NCBI GenBank assembly: GCA_003586115.2
Contig: QVOM02000071.1
Location: 727,377 to 791,376 of the forward strand
Length of the DNA stretch: 64,000 nt
DNA from: Salvator merianae
Taxonomy: Eukaryota; Chordata; Lepidosauria; Squamata; Teiidae
Direction of reading: 5' to 3'
Shown here: in pieces, positions 1 to 10,879 of the stretch
Layout of the letters: the number at the start of each line of letters is the position of its first letter
Position numbering within the stretch: position 1 is the stretch's first letter
Made by a program: the position numbers and the translations under genes
Notes under the pieces: model-generated
What the model saw: the letters and a program-made list of their open reading frames with translations, nothing else
The model's database searches: none
Told to the model about the DNA's origin: nothing

Positions 1-395
1 ACCTTAATGCTCTCTTATTTGCTTCTTTTCTAAATGAAAAAGCTGGCAGCTAATTTTCCCAATAAAAACCAGTTTCTGTAACAGGAGATGTTAGACAGTT
101 TGTCCTCTTGGGCTCCCAAATAGAGAAATATGGAGACTGAACTGGAGAATATAAAGAAGAGACTAATCCCCTCCACTCCTCTCTTTCAGGCACTGTTATT
201 ATTTTTAATGCATCCATTTTATATTTTGTTTTATTGTTGTACCTGAACCAGAGACCTTCGGGTGTGGGATGGATTAGAAATGCAAGTAATAAATAAATAA
301 ATAATTCCAGGGAAGAAAGTGGTGACAAGTTTAGGCAGTATCATGACAGCTAAGAACATTCAGCTGTGTCATGGCCAGGTGATTCAGTGAAACTA

Positions 396-700
396 GGGCT
401 GTTTCTGCACTCACCTCCTCTGGACTGCTGCAGCTGGTCCATTGCTACTGGAGCGATCTACCTGCAAAATCTGTTCATGTAGCTTAGAACAAGGCCATCC
501 ACATTTGGACAGCTGTTCTGCACCAGCCCTGAAACTCACACAAAATTCAGAGCCACTTATAAGGGCTCTGATGGGCAGGAATGAATGTTCCTGGCCTTGG
601 AGCCCCCGGGTAGCTCATTTTGTTGTGCTGAAATGGGTCCCCAATAAATCAGAGGTATGTGCCTTCCGCACTGCTTGGTGGTCCAGTTTATCAGTTTATT
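396..700 (+). repeat. Non-autonomous hAT-like MITE, family A, copy 1 (partial)
   Basis: The block opens with GGGCTGTTTCTGCACTCACC and its interior aligns by eye with the copy at 60035-60483: shared pieces include a CAGCTG-TCCA stretch, GGAACAAGGCCAT-like sequence, a CCCTGAAACTCA / CCAAAACTCA block and a GAGGTATG...CTTGGTGGTCCA segment. No open reading frame of note. The right end is not recognisable. Family membership is my alignment; superfamily is inferred from the terminal motif shape. Confidence 0.45.
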
Positions 701-2100
701 TGGGGCCATCTAGAGCAGTTTATGCTCCAACAATGCAGACAGAGCATAGTAACAGAGGGCAGGGTGTCCCTTATACCATGTTGGGATGTACTAGGCCACA
801 GAAGGTTAAAGACTAGAGATGGAGGTAGGCTGGGGTCAAAGTAGGAGACTGGGCTGTAGACTAAACTGGAACCAGAAACAGAGAACAAAACCTGATTAGA
901 TTACAAAGGTCTGTGTTTTGAATCAATGGGTCTGGAACAGCCAGGCATGGACAGGATCAGTGCTGTCTCCATGATGGTGCTGGTCCAGACCAGCCCACAT
1001 TGCAGCCTTGAAGCTTGCACAAGCTTGGTGGCCACACTCCCAAGCTTCTGATCGCCTTGGGGCCTCCAAAGAATGCACTTTAGCAGCACATTATGGCATG
1101 CCACTAAAATACATTTCCCCAGTATTCCCTAACAGAGGAGACATGCTTTCTGCACACTTCCTGTGTTCTGGATCAGGGCCACTGGTCCAGCTGGTAAACC
1201 TGATTAAAGGGGTCTATATCAGGAAGGGGTGGAGACTCATAGATCAGTATTAGTGTGCAGATCTAGAGGTCCAGATGCTTACTACGTGGGCCCTTAACCC
1301 AGATTAAGGAGCCATCATGTATGTGATGATGATGTTCTGCTGTGTCTTGATCCCCATATTCTTTTGGATGAGGTAGTAATGGCTTTACAGCCAGGGCTGC
1401 TAGGGGAGAGGAGGGATATTGTTACCAAGGTGACAGTAAATATAAGATCAATGAGCTGGAAAAAAACAGAATCAAATCTTATAACATAATGTAGTGTGCC
1501 AAACTGCAATATAGTTTTCTACCAATAAAATGGAATAAACTAGTTTTCTAAAATTTGTTGTCTAGCTTATTCAGGAAAGCCTCAAAATAGGGCTAGAATC
1601 CCCTTGGAAGTGAGACTAGATTAAAGATTGAAAACTGCAGGGTTGCTGTAATGATCCTGTAGGATCACTGTAAGCCCAAAATAAAGTTAACTCTCAACTG
1701 GCTCCTCACCAAGATGTTATGATCAATGCTGTGTTGAACCTTTTATTTCCATGGGATGACGTAATGCAGGAGTGTGAGATGACAGTTTTACAACAGATAG
1801 AGGTTCCCAGGACATGCAGAATTGTTAGAAGAAGGTGTGGGAAAAAATACAGAAAAGGGTTAGTTTCTATCACCAAGTGAGTTCTTGAAAGGAGGGACCA
1901 AGGACTAACAATAAAGTGGGATTGTTACATGTTCTTTGTGGTTTACTAACATCTGGCATAATGATAACTTAATAAATATGATATGCTTAGAAAACCCATG
2001 TGTTATCTATGAAGTTTGGATTAGTAATGTCCAACTCCAGGGTGTAGTGCTAACTATTGGGAGTTCTTGCAAAGGTTTCTGGGTGGGACTCAAAATATGC

Positions 2101-2246
2101 GAGAATTCCTTGCTATAATACAGCAAATGTATTATGCTAATATGCAAATATTTGGTATGGCTGAACAGCTACATTGCCTGCTGGATTCATACCTTGGTTT
2201 TGGTTTTAAATCTGTTCACTGTCTGGAGGAATTTTAAAGCCATTCT
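2101..2246 (+). repeat. 146-bp duplicated block, intronic copy
   Basis: This block is repeated in the same orientation at 5548-5693, just past the FGFR3 stop codon. Both copies are 146 bp with no indel, and I count about 7 mismatches by eye. Flanks of the two copies do not match. It does not look like a known SINE or LINE end to me; it may be a local duplication or two insertions of one unrecognised repeat. Confidence 0.75.
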
Positions 2247-3088
2247 TTTTTATTTTCTTTTGAAACCTTCTCTGCTTCTTCGGGGAGGAGAAGGTGGTTT
2301 CCCTCAGCCATGGTCACACACCGCATCGCAGAAACCTGCTAGAACAGTGGTTCCCAAACTTTTTTCACTTGCATATTCTTGGCAGCCTGTTTCCATAAAT
2401 TGGATCCTCCATATTAGCAAAATGTTTGTAATTAATATAGTTGCTGTTATTTCAAATTTATATGTTGTAACTGTAAATAAATAGCTCAATAATAAGATTA
2501 AAAAGCAAAATAACTAAGGAATCCCTCTCTGCCACACGTCATAATGTTCAATTAATTTCACAACCTGTGACTTTCATCTTGTTGAACACTGTTGATGTTT
2601 GTGCCTTTTTCTGCCATTATTCAGTTTTTTTCACATATCCCTAAGTGTCCTGATTTGTATCCCTGGGGGTATGTGTACCCCAGGTTGGGAATCACTGAAC
2701 TAGAAGGGGGAGGCAGGGAAAGGAGCATTATTTTTAAAATATTTCAAATATTAGGTGCTTTTGTTTTTAAAAAAATACCTTTTGTTCTATACGATAAATG
2801 AACGGATTAACAAAACCACAGAACTGTTCTTTTACCTACCGCATCTTATTCACTGCAATTTAGTATCGTATTGTGCAGCTTTGTTGCTGATTTAACGCCA
2901 GCCTTTTATTTCTTTTTGAACTACTGCTTCTCAAATAATGGAAAGTGGTTTGGGATTTCTTTTTGTTTGCTATATTTTACAATACATGTATGATACATAC
3001 AAACATCCATCTGTCATACGCACTGCTGTACATCTAGTTGCTTGCCATATGTTCAGCTGTTCCTCTCTTCTCCCTGCCTTTTTACCAG

Positions 3089-3194
3089 ATACATGATCAT
3101 GAGGGAGTGTTGGCATGCAATTCCTTCACAGCGGCCAACTTTCAAGCATCTGGTTGAAGACTTGGATAGAGTCCTGACAATGATTTCAACTGAA
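3089..3194 (+). CDS. FGFR3: FGFR3 penultimate coding exon (end of kinase domain)
   Basis: A 106-bp exon bounded by a pyrimidine-rich acceptor (TTTTTACCAG) and a GTGAGT donor. It encodes [18 protein letters not shown] followed by [17 protein letters not shown], the last helices of the FGF receptor tyrosine kinase C-lobe, with the conserved CW and RPTF motifs. MIMREC and the DRVL ending fit FGFR3 better than FGFR1/2 (MMMRDC) or FGFR4. The first base completes a split codon from the previous exon. FGF receptors are single-pass plasma-membrane kinases that bind FGFs with heparan sulfate; FGFR3 restrains growth-plate cartilage. Substitutions such as AIPSQ and KHLVE are modest. The paralogue call is inference; an FGFR-family exon is near certain. 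Confidence 0.88.
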
Positions 3195-5081
3195 GTGAGT
3201 ATATCCCCTTTCTTACAATAAGACTAAATTATACCTCTATCTGAAATTTTAGATGGTGATCAGGTTCAATATATTTGTGGATCATAGTATTCCCTCTCTG
3301 AAAATTATTACATGACTCTTGTTAGTGGGAATGATTCCTGTAGTGTGTATGGACACTGTGCATGCTATAGACGCCTCTACAAGATTATAAATTTTCATTT
3401 GCTTCACAGGGAGAATGTGAATTACTATGTTAATCTTTTATGCGCAATTCTATATGGTATATGATTGATATGCTTTTGATGAATTATTGTGCAGTTATAT
3501 TATGCATGGCTGTTAATTGGTTTTTATCATATACCATGATCACCTTTACCCCATTTGGTTGATAGCATATGAAGAATAAATTTAATTTGATACTGCTGTA
3601 CAGATGCGTCAACCTCCTGTTCAACAAACATGAATCACCTAAACAGGGTGTGGAATTGAACCTCACACCTCTATAGTGGTTAGAGAAGAGAAGGAAGGAG
3701 CAAATGAGTGGAAGGTGTACATGGGAACCTGTTAAAGGCAAAGCAACACTTACTTGCCCTCTGGGTGACTGACACTCTAAAAAGAGTCTCACTCTTGCCT
3801 CTTGTTTTTGTAGTCCCTATCCATGAGCTGCTCCCAATCTGTGAAAAAGGTGAATAAAGAAAACTTTCTCTGTTGCACAACACTAGAATCAGGGGGCACT
3901 GTATGAAGCTGATGGGCAGGAGAGTTAGGACTGACAAGGAGAATTATTTTTCACCCAGAGGGTCACTGGTCTGTGGAATTTAGTACTGGAAGAGATGGTT
4001 ACAGCAATCAGCCTGGATAGCTTTAAGAACAGATTGGACAGATTTATGGAGGTCAGGTGTACCCATGGCTACTGGAATGGATGCCTAGGTACTGCCTCCA
4101 GGATGGAGAGACAGGCAGGTTGCCTCTAAAGGTCATTTGCAGGGAGTTGAGAGCAGGTGAAGGTTCTGCCTTTTTATTCTGCTTGCCCAGAAGCAATTGG
4201 TGAGCCACTGTGTGAGATGGGATGCTGGACTACTGTGGCCTGATCCAGCAGGGCTTCTCTTATGTTCTTAGGTTCTAAAGATACTTTGTATGTATTTGTG
4301 TTTTTTTCTTTTGTTTTTAGAAGTTAGGGGTGCTATTCTTTTTCCTATTAAGGTGAATTTGAGCGTTTCTGAAGTTATTTACAGTTTGTTGCTGTATTAC
4401 TTCCTAGAAATGGAAAATGCAAAATGCTACTTACAAATTAACTCCATGCTCTGTAGAAAAGGAAGGAATCACAGTGTCCCACATTCCGATTTATGGCCAC
4501 ATACTTCTCCTGAGTGAGGCACTTTGAACATGACTTCTATGAAGTTTGTAATAAACGAACAATGTAATATGAGGTACCTTGCATACTGTTAGGCTGCATC
4601 CAGATAGCAAGAGGCAATGTGAGATCTAAAAAAGAATCCTGCAATAGCTTCCTGTTGCCCCCTGGTCCAGGCTTACCTTCGTGTCTGTCTGCCCAATGTG
4701 TACTGAGCTTGCTTTAGACCACCAGAAGCCAGCATCTGCTCACTTCCTTTTGTTACTTTTCACACATTTGGCTGGTTTCTGGTAGCCCAAAGTGGCCTCA
4801 TTCTCAAACAGGCCAGCAGACACAAAGGTAAGCATTGCCATTACAGGAAACCCTGTATATTACAGAATATCGCTTCACCAACCTGGCACTGTATTGGGAA
4901 TGCCACAATTGCATATGGCATTCCCAATATAGTACTGAGAAAATTGTGAGTTTTAGCCTTTATCTGGAGGCACCCTTACAGTGGTTGTACTGGAGACAGT
5001 GTGAGTTAATTATTCCTCCGGTAGCTTTCACTGTGGCTTTGTGTTCTTCTCCTTTATAGCTTTCAATCTTTTCTTTTGCAG
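3195..5081 (+). other. FGFR3: Last FGFR3 intron
   Basis: Runs from a GTGAGT donor to a TTTTCTTTTGCAG acceptor, about 1.9 kb. It contains a CR1-type LINE 3' fragment (3930-4275) and, around 4594-4830, a block starting AGGCTGCATCCAGATAGC that resembles the degraded DNA-transposon debris elsewhere in the window. No extra exon is apparent. Confidence 0.75.
3930..4275 (+). mobile_element. CR1/L2-type LINE 3' end fragment
   Basis: Translation-like remnants of the last part of a non-LTR ORF2 and its 3'UTR: a CTGTGGAATTTAGTACTGG segment, the GATTGGACAGATTTATGGAGG block, then GATGCTGGACTACTGTGGCC and GATCCAGCAGGGCTTCTCTTATG near the end. This order is typical of 3' ends of sauropsid CR1-like LINEs. 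Many substitutions; 5' truncated. Confidence 0.7.
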
Positions 5082-5243
5082 GAGTATCTTGACCTGTCAG
5101 TATCATTTGAGCACTATTCCCCTGCAGACAAAAATACCCACAGTGGCTGCTCTTCAGGAGTCAACTCAGTGTTTGCACATGACCTTCTCTCAGATGAGGC
5201 TTCCCTTCCAAAACTTCAAGTAAATGACATCCTCAGGACATGA
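5082..5243 (+). CDS. FGFR3: FGFR3 terminal coding exon (C-terminal tail)
   Basis: Begins directly after TTTTCTTTTGCAG and reads in frame from the previous exon for 53 codons to TGA at 5241-5243. It starts EYLDLS, the conserved tail motif whose tyrosine, once phosphorylated, recruits phospholipase C gamma in FGFRs. It continues FEHYSP, then a serine-rich stretch, NSVFAHDLL, and ends in DILRT. The SVFAHDLL motif and the RT terminus support FGFR3. The middle is divergent: the usual acidic GDDSVF is GVNSVF here, and the tail has lost most prolines seen in mammals. It follows the kinase exon after a 1.9-kb intron and is followed by presumed 3'UTR. Confidence in FGFR is very high, in FGFR3 high. 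Confidence 0.88.
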   Translation, partial: EYLDLSVSFEHYSPADKNTHSGCSSGVNSVFAHDLLSDEASLPKLQVNDILRT

Positions 5244-7100
5244 TGCAGCAGACGTGGAGGATACTGACACTTGAATGCTTATCTGAGAGCATCAGGAGAG
5301 GAGGGAAAGGAGGATCTTATTATTCTGCTCCATGGCAGAGATTTGCATTGCTGTGAAGCCATATAAAAGTTCCTCATACTTTGTGGATTAAAGGAACTAG
5401 TACTTTTCAGGTTAGCAACACTGAGACAGGCAGTGTTATATTTGAAGGATACAGAATCTTTAGCTATTCAGACTGCCGCGACTGTCTTTCTGTGTCTTCA
5501 ATACTAGGTGTGCACAAGCGTCTTATCTTTTAAATAGAAATGCATGTGAGAATTCCTTGCTATAATACAGCAAATGTATTTTACTAATATGCAAATGTTT
5601 GGTATGGCTAAACATCTATATTGCCTGCTGGATTCATACCTTGGTTTTGGTTTTAAATCTGTTCACTGTCTGGAGGAATTTTAAAGCCGTTCTAAAGAGT
5701 TACAGTGCAATTCTAATCTTGGCAAAGGCACTCTTCTCATGAGTAAGGACAGTGGGGAGTTGTATTGATTCTGAACCCTATTTGACCAGGGAAATGCAGT
5801 TTCATATAGCTGATGTAGCTGCCACTGAATCTTTGAGCACAGTTGATAGACTGCAGCCTCATCTTGGAAACGTCTCTTTTTTGAGGCAGGAAGTGTCAGC
5901 CGTATAGCATTGCCAAGGAATGTGACTTCTGAAGAGTAAGGGTTGGATTAGACTATTAAGTGACACTTAAAAAGTGCTAGATCGCTTACAAAAATGTTTT
6001 GGCTTTGCCATAGTGAAGAGCAGTGATTCTTGTGCTAGCAGCAAGAGTGAATAAATTAATACAAAAATGCAGGAAGACACACCAGGAATGAAATCTCTGG
6101 AATTTTTAACAAATATGAGACTTGTAGTCATAAATTTTTCATGGAGTTTAGAACTTTAAACACTGTTGGACCCAAATCTTGCTCTCTGTTTTTACATACT
6201 TTTATTTTTACATACTTTTGAACATTTAGAAATCTCAGACTTGTGCCTAGATTGTTCCCTCAATGGATTTCAAAGCCTATTCCCAGAAAAACAGTTTCCA
6301 TCCCCCGACGCCTTTTCCCCACATCTATCTGGTGAATGTTATTACGGGTACCTGTTGGCAAGTGCCTTTGACAATATCAGAAAAGTTTATTCATATGAAT
6401 AATGTAGATCTCTTTTAAGTGTTTCTTGGGATGGGGAAGATATTAATAAGGATGACAGCAAGAATGAAAGAGAAATTCTACAGGTAAGTATTTAGGGTAA
6501 GCTGATCAGGGTAGAGAGATTTATTTCATTTTGGTATTTTTATGACACGTATTTTTGTTAAATTATTTATAGGTATAACATTATCTGTTAATTGGTTTAA
6601 ATAACATTTATGTATACATTTAATTTTTTACCACATTTGAAATTTTAACTTATTGAAGATATAGAAAGATAAATAATCAACATTTTCTTCTGAGTATATG
6701 GGAGGTATTCAAAGAATGCATAGTTGTACATGCATTTAACAAATTATTATATTTTCTTTTTTAAGAACTGGTTTTTTTTTCTGCTTGGGTTATAGCAGGT
6801 ATCAATTCTGCATTCTCTACAATCTTAAACAGATAACAGAAGATACTATTATTATTTGTGTACAAGATCTAAGAAACTTTTCATTATTTTTACCACTGTG
6901 TGTTAAGGGTGGCCAGAGAGAGATGCCTTTTTATTTTATTTTTTTAATAAATGCATTCTTTGATCTAATAGCAAATATGTGGCAGAGCTGAACATTGGTT
7001 GCAAATGGCATATGTATTCTCATGAGTCTTCCTCTTAGCAGCCACAGTTCATGTTAGAGAAATGGGAATAAAATAAAAAGTCAAATTCAAGTTAAGTGTA
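5244..7100 (+). other. FGFR3: Presumed FGFR3 3'UTR
   Basis: AT-rich non-coding sequence continuing from the stop codon. Candidate polyadenylation signals AATAAA are at 6050-6055, 6946-6951 and near 7066; which one is used cannot be told. It includes the second copy of the 146-bp block (5548-5693). The UTR assignment is positional inference. Confidence 0.45.
5548..5693 (+). repeat. 146-bp duplicated block, 3'UTR copy
   Basis: Direct repeat of 2101-2246, same length, about 7 mismatches. It begins 305 bp after the FGFR3 stop codon. Similarity stops sharply at both ends. Confidence 0.75.
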
Positions 7101-8613
7101 GTTTTTGAAGGTAAGATTTTGCTGTGTCTTGCAGACTGAAAGACCTCTGTGTGTTTGGTATCTAGAGTTCTCTGACAAGATTTACTATGAGAATGACAGA
7201 ACAGCATAAGTCTAAGAGAGTCAAATACACAAGAGCCTTTTCACTCATTCCCATCACAGAAAGCTATCTGTAGCGATCCATCTACAGATCTGAAATTTTA
7301 CAAATTGACAACCTAGCTACTGTTACATTTTAGGTCTTCATTCTGTAACAATCTGTTGCAGTGGAAACTCATAGCATTATTTATAGAGGCGCAGCATGAA
7401 TCTAAGTAGTGGTTCACTTTGGCTATAGCAGAAAATCTCATAATGAAACCTATCAATAATAAATCAGCTTGTCTTTTCACTTTTACATTCCCCACCACCA
7501 ACTGTGTATGTGAAAGCCACAATAAGTGCAGTAGCACTGATATTTGAACCCATTGTCACATTAATTCCATAAGATATAATCCATGAACACAAAGAGAAGT
7601 CCTGAACTTGCAGCTCCGTTTTCTCTTCTGTCTTCTACAAAAGTGTGCCTTCTTGATACCTTTTCTACTGCATGTTTACAACCAATACATGATAGATAAA
7701 TGCCTTAGGCCTCTAGCGGCAACAAAATTCCAGTGCAACTTTGTATGTCAGATTTTTATGGAAATCTGGGGGTTAGGGAAACCACGGCAAAACTCCATGG
7801 ACTTTACCTGGCTGGCGGAAACTTTCATTGACTTGCACTGGGTTGACCAGTGGGACTGCCAATTACATAAACAGGGAACAGGCCTCATGCCTTCCCATAA
7901 TGTTTTTACAGGGCAAGTGGTTATTTGTAATTCTGTTAAATGATCGTAAATTTTTGTGGTAAGTCCTTTCAGATTTACTATTAAAGTATTTAGTAAATTT
8001 TCAAAGGAACTTAAAGATTTTTTTATTGTTTGCTGAATTTGTTGAAATTTTAATACACCGATTCAAGTGTTCATGTTGAAGAACACTATTATTTCATTTT
8101 TAATATTTTTGTTTGAACTGAAGAAATGATTTACTTTTATTAACTCTTTGTTTTTTAGTTTCTCCCATATTTCCTGTTTGATTATTTGTGATAATGTGTC
8201 ATACTATTTTATGCTCATTAATGGTGACATAGTGGGAAGCAATATTTTTTGTCAGTCAAACCATACTGCCATTTGGTCAGAAATTATGGTATTCTTGTTT
8301 TTATTATCCTTTTTCTTTAAATCATTTATGTACAGTATCCTTTCAAGTTATGGTTAGATTTTTATTTCGGGTTGGTACTTGCTCTCTTCTGCCATTTAGT
8401 ACTTGTGTCAGTCTGAAAGCTTGAAAATGAGTTTTGATGTTAAACTGAACTGTAGTATATTGACAGGTCCCTGTAAATTGAGATAGGTCATAATTTGGCA
8501 ACAGTGCAATAGTGAAAGTGTGTGGTCCAAAGCTTCAAAAACTTGAGATGTGACTGTACCTTCTTCATGCAACTCAAACTTTTTTCTTTTTGCCCTTTCT
8601 ATGAACAGGCTAA
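7101..8613. other. No gene recognised
   Basis: AT-rich sequence with short chance ORFs only (the longest, 7608-7943, has no recognisable motif). I see no repeat family, exon or RNA gene here. Confidence 0.5.
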
Positions 8614-9046
8614 GGCACTTTCCACATGGGATATTATCCCATGCTAGGAAAGAATCCAGAGATTTCTCTTCTGCATGCTAGTTTGGGATAAGAGAGCTCC
8701 CCGACTTAGCACAGGATGGAGCATCTGATCACTGTACCAGTAGACCTCAGTGACAAGGCCTACCAGCATCTAAGCACCCTGGCTCACTCAGTGGGCCATG
8801 GGCACAAGGCACACATCCACGTGTTCCAGTGTACAGGGAGCCATTTTGGCAGCACAACAGGGGCCCACTGAAATAGGGGCCCAGGAATGCAAAAGACTAG
8901 GAACTTTCATTCCTAGCCTCCAAAGGCTCCTCTGCCTGCTCCAAAGTTGGCAGTGAAGGCTGGAGCAGGACAATGTGGGACGGCCTTGTCCCACTCCAGA
9001 GGTAACCAGGACAGGGCATCTTCCCCTGGCCCAGAATGGCAAGCAT
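8614..9046 (-). repeat. Non-autonomous hAT-like MITE, family A, copy 2
   Basis: Starts GGCACTTTCCACATGGGATA followed by TATCCCATGCTAGG, then a CTTCTGCATGCTAG block, a CAATGACAAGGCCTA-like block and a GAACTTTCATTCCTAGCCTCC block. The same order occurs at 56190-56683, and in the opposite orientation at 60035-60483. The right terminus seems lost. The ORF on the - strand here has no protein-like content. Confidence 0.6.
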
Positions 9047-9670
9047 CGATGTCCTGAAACCTCTTGACTACATGGCTCAGTGGCAGTTTTTTCTAGGCAG
9101 CTGAATTATGTTTAGGTGTGGCCGATTCTGTCTGACCTGAAATGTTGATCATTGATTTATTGCTATAAGTAAAGCTATCCTTTCTCCACATATAACCAGA
9201 TACTCACTTTTTGAAACCAGCTGTGAATACACTGTGTGCTCAGGTTTGGTCTAGTATTTGAAATTATTTGCCCTTTATTTCCTTATTGAAAACTTATGAA
9301 TACTGCTTGCTGGAGAGAATTCCTCATTGCTTGGTTTAGCTTATTGCTTTGTCTATACTTGTCTGATTTTTTTCTCTGTATCACATTGTTGACTGCAGTG
9401 GAGACAGATCTGTGAACAAATTCTAACAGGGGTTGCCAGTCTTTCTGAACCTAGAAGCACCTTTGGGTTTTTGAATGCATGCCATGGTTGCTTTTTCCCC
9501 TTCTTCTACCTAACAGAAAATGATGGATTCACAACTATTCTATGTTTTTGCAGGGTAGCTATATAACAGATCCATTACATGTAAAATGTATCTGTAACTT
9601 TTACATGACAATGATCTGATGGAAGGGAAGCAAAATAGGTAAAATTATGAAATTGTGCTAGCCCCCCTAT
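9047..9670. other. No gene recognised
   Basis: Unique-looking AT-rich sequence between a MITE and a SINE; nothing identifiable. Confidence 0.5.
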
Positions 9671-9962
9671 AAAGAAGAAGAACTTGGTTTTTATACCCCG
9701 CTTTTCTCAGCCGAAGCTGACTCAAAGCAGCTTACAAGGTTATTTTTTCGGCAGGAGGCTTACATCTATCTATCTTCCGCATCACACAATGTGATGCTCC
9801 CTATTTATCTACTTGCAATTACTTGCTTTCGAACAGCTAGGTTGGCTAGAGCTAGAGGCCAGTAGAGGGCGCTCATCCCCTCTACACGGCAGACAGGGGC
9901 CTCGAACTCCGATCCTCCTATTGAAAGATCAGTGCCTTAGCCTTCTGCGCCACTGTGCCTCC
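9671..9962 (-). mobile_element. tRNA-derived SINE with LINE-like tail
   Basis: Read on the - strand it begins with a tRNA-like head: an A-box-like TGGCGCAGAAGG and a B-box-like GGAGTTCGAGGCC about 40 bp later, which would act as a type 2 RNA polymerase III promoter. A body with GCGCCCTCTACTGGCC follows, then a tail GCTGAGAAAAGCGGGGTATA ending in an (AAG)n-like run, the form seen in SINEs mobilised by L2/CR1-type LINEs. The anticodon arm is not tRNA-like, so it is not a functional tRNA. Confidence 0.75.
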
Positions 9963-10631
9963 TGAAGTTAGAAGTTAGACACTATAATGTACAAAGCTCT
10001 GTGCAGTTGTTAGCGTATGGATTGTATGATCAGAAACCACACTGAGTGAGTAACTGAAAGTACATGGCATACTTTTCCAAGCCAGTGAGGCCTAGCTTGG
10101 TGCCAACATTTCCCAGTACTCTCTTTTTCTCAGCAGTTGACCTTGAGCTCATTAAACTACATCAAACAGTCAACCACCACCACAGAAAAGCTGGATCAAC
10201 AATGCAAGCCAGAATAGGCCGAGAGCATATGAAGATGGACACCACTGGTACAACAGAGGCCACATTGGAAATTCTAAGATAACTGAAACCTTTTCTGACT
10301 TCCTGATTTCTGCTCTCTTTAGGCAACGATCATCAAGCAGAGACTCCTGTACTTTATGTGATGTGGGCAAAGGAGGGGCTATCAAAAAGCATGATGCTTG
10401 ACAAGGTTGAGGGAAACAGAAGAGGAAAAGAACAGATGCAATGGATGAATGGGATGAAAGAGGCTACTAGAAAGGAACCATCTTTGCCATTCTATGACAC
10501 TGGAATGTAGATGAAGGGCTCCTAAACAAGATCTCAAAGGCATCAGGTTGCCCTTGGAACCCTGAACTAGAGAATGCTAATTATAGTCTTTTATGCACCA
10601 CACTTAGTATCTTTTCTTAAACATACAATGG
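9963..10631. other. No gene recognised (possible Gypsy leader/gag debris)
   Basis: Short disrupted ORFs only. Position just upstream of the Gypsy relic makes element-derived sequence possible, but no gag motif is visible. Confidence 0.35.
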
Positions 10632-10790
10632 TACATAGTTTAATACTGAAAAGAAAAAAAGCAGAATTGTTTACTACTGACTTGTGAACGAAGTTTTCAT
10701 ATACAAAACTGTAATCAAGGATATATGTCTTGCTGAGGGTTAATTCTCATCTGAATGCTCTTTGAAAGTCAGACATAACCTTTAAGGAAT
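10632..10790 (+). repeat. Left direct repeat flanking Gypsy relic (putative LTR fragment)
   Basis: Shares the order TTAATACTGAAAAGAAAA, AGAATTGTTTACTACTGACT, AAGTTTTCATATACAAA, TGTCTTGCTGAGGGTTAATTC and CCTTTAAGGA with 12771-12915 downstream of the pol relic. Direct repeats bounding a pol gene are what LTRs look like, although the repeat is short and lacks clear TG...CA ends. Confidence 0.5.
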
Positions 10791-10879
10791 CTGGAGCAGG
10801 GTGGTCGAATCCAGCTTCCAGTGATAAGGAGCCAGCTTCCAGTGAATGGAGCTTCCTCTAAACAGTATTTTAGGGCTAT

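Larger units (their letters stand above)
1..3088 (+). other. FGFR3: FGFR3 intron (3' part) with scattered repeat remnants
   Basis: This stretch lies directly upstream of a splice acceptor (AG at 3087-3088) and I find no FGFR kinase exon in it on either strand, so it is read as at least 3 kb of intron. It holds a MITE copy (396-700), a (TAAA)n stretch near 284-306, a further weakly related MITE-like block around 900-1240, and one copy of a 146-bp block that recurs in the 3'UTR (2101-2246). The rest is AT-rich without recognisable content. If the receptor call is right, the preceding exon lies outside the window. Confidence 0.6.

Noticed and set aside
442..816. 124-aa + strand ORF
   Set aside because: Lies in MITE family A and intron; composition is random and no domain is visible.
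9901..9962. Possible tRNA gene on the - strand
   Set aside because: A- and B-box-like motifs belong to a SINE head; no proper cloverleaf or anticodon arm.
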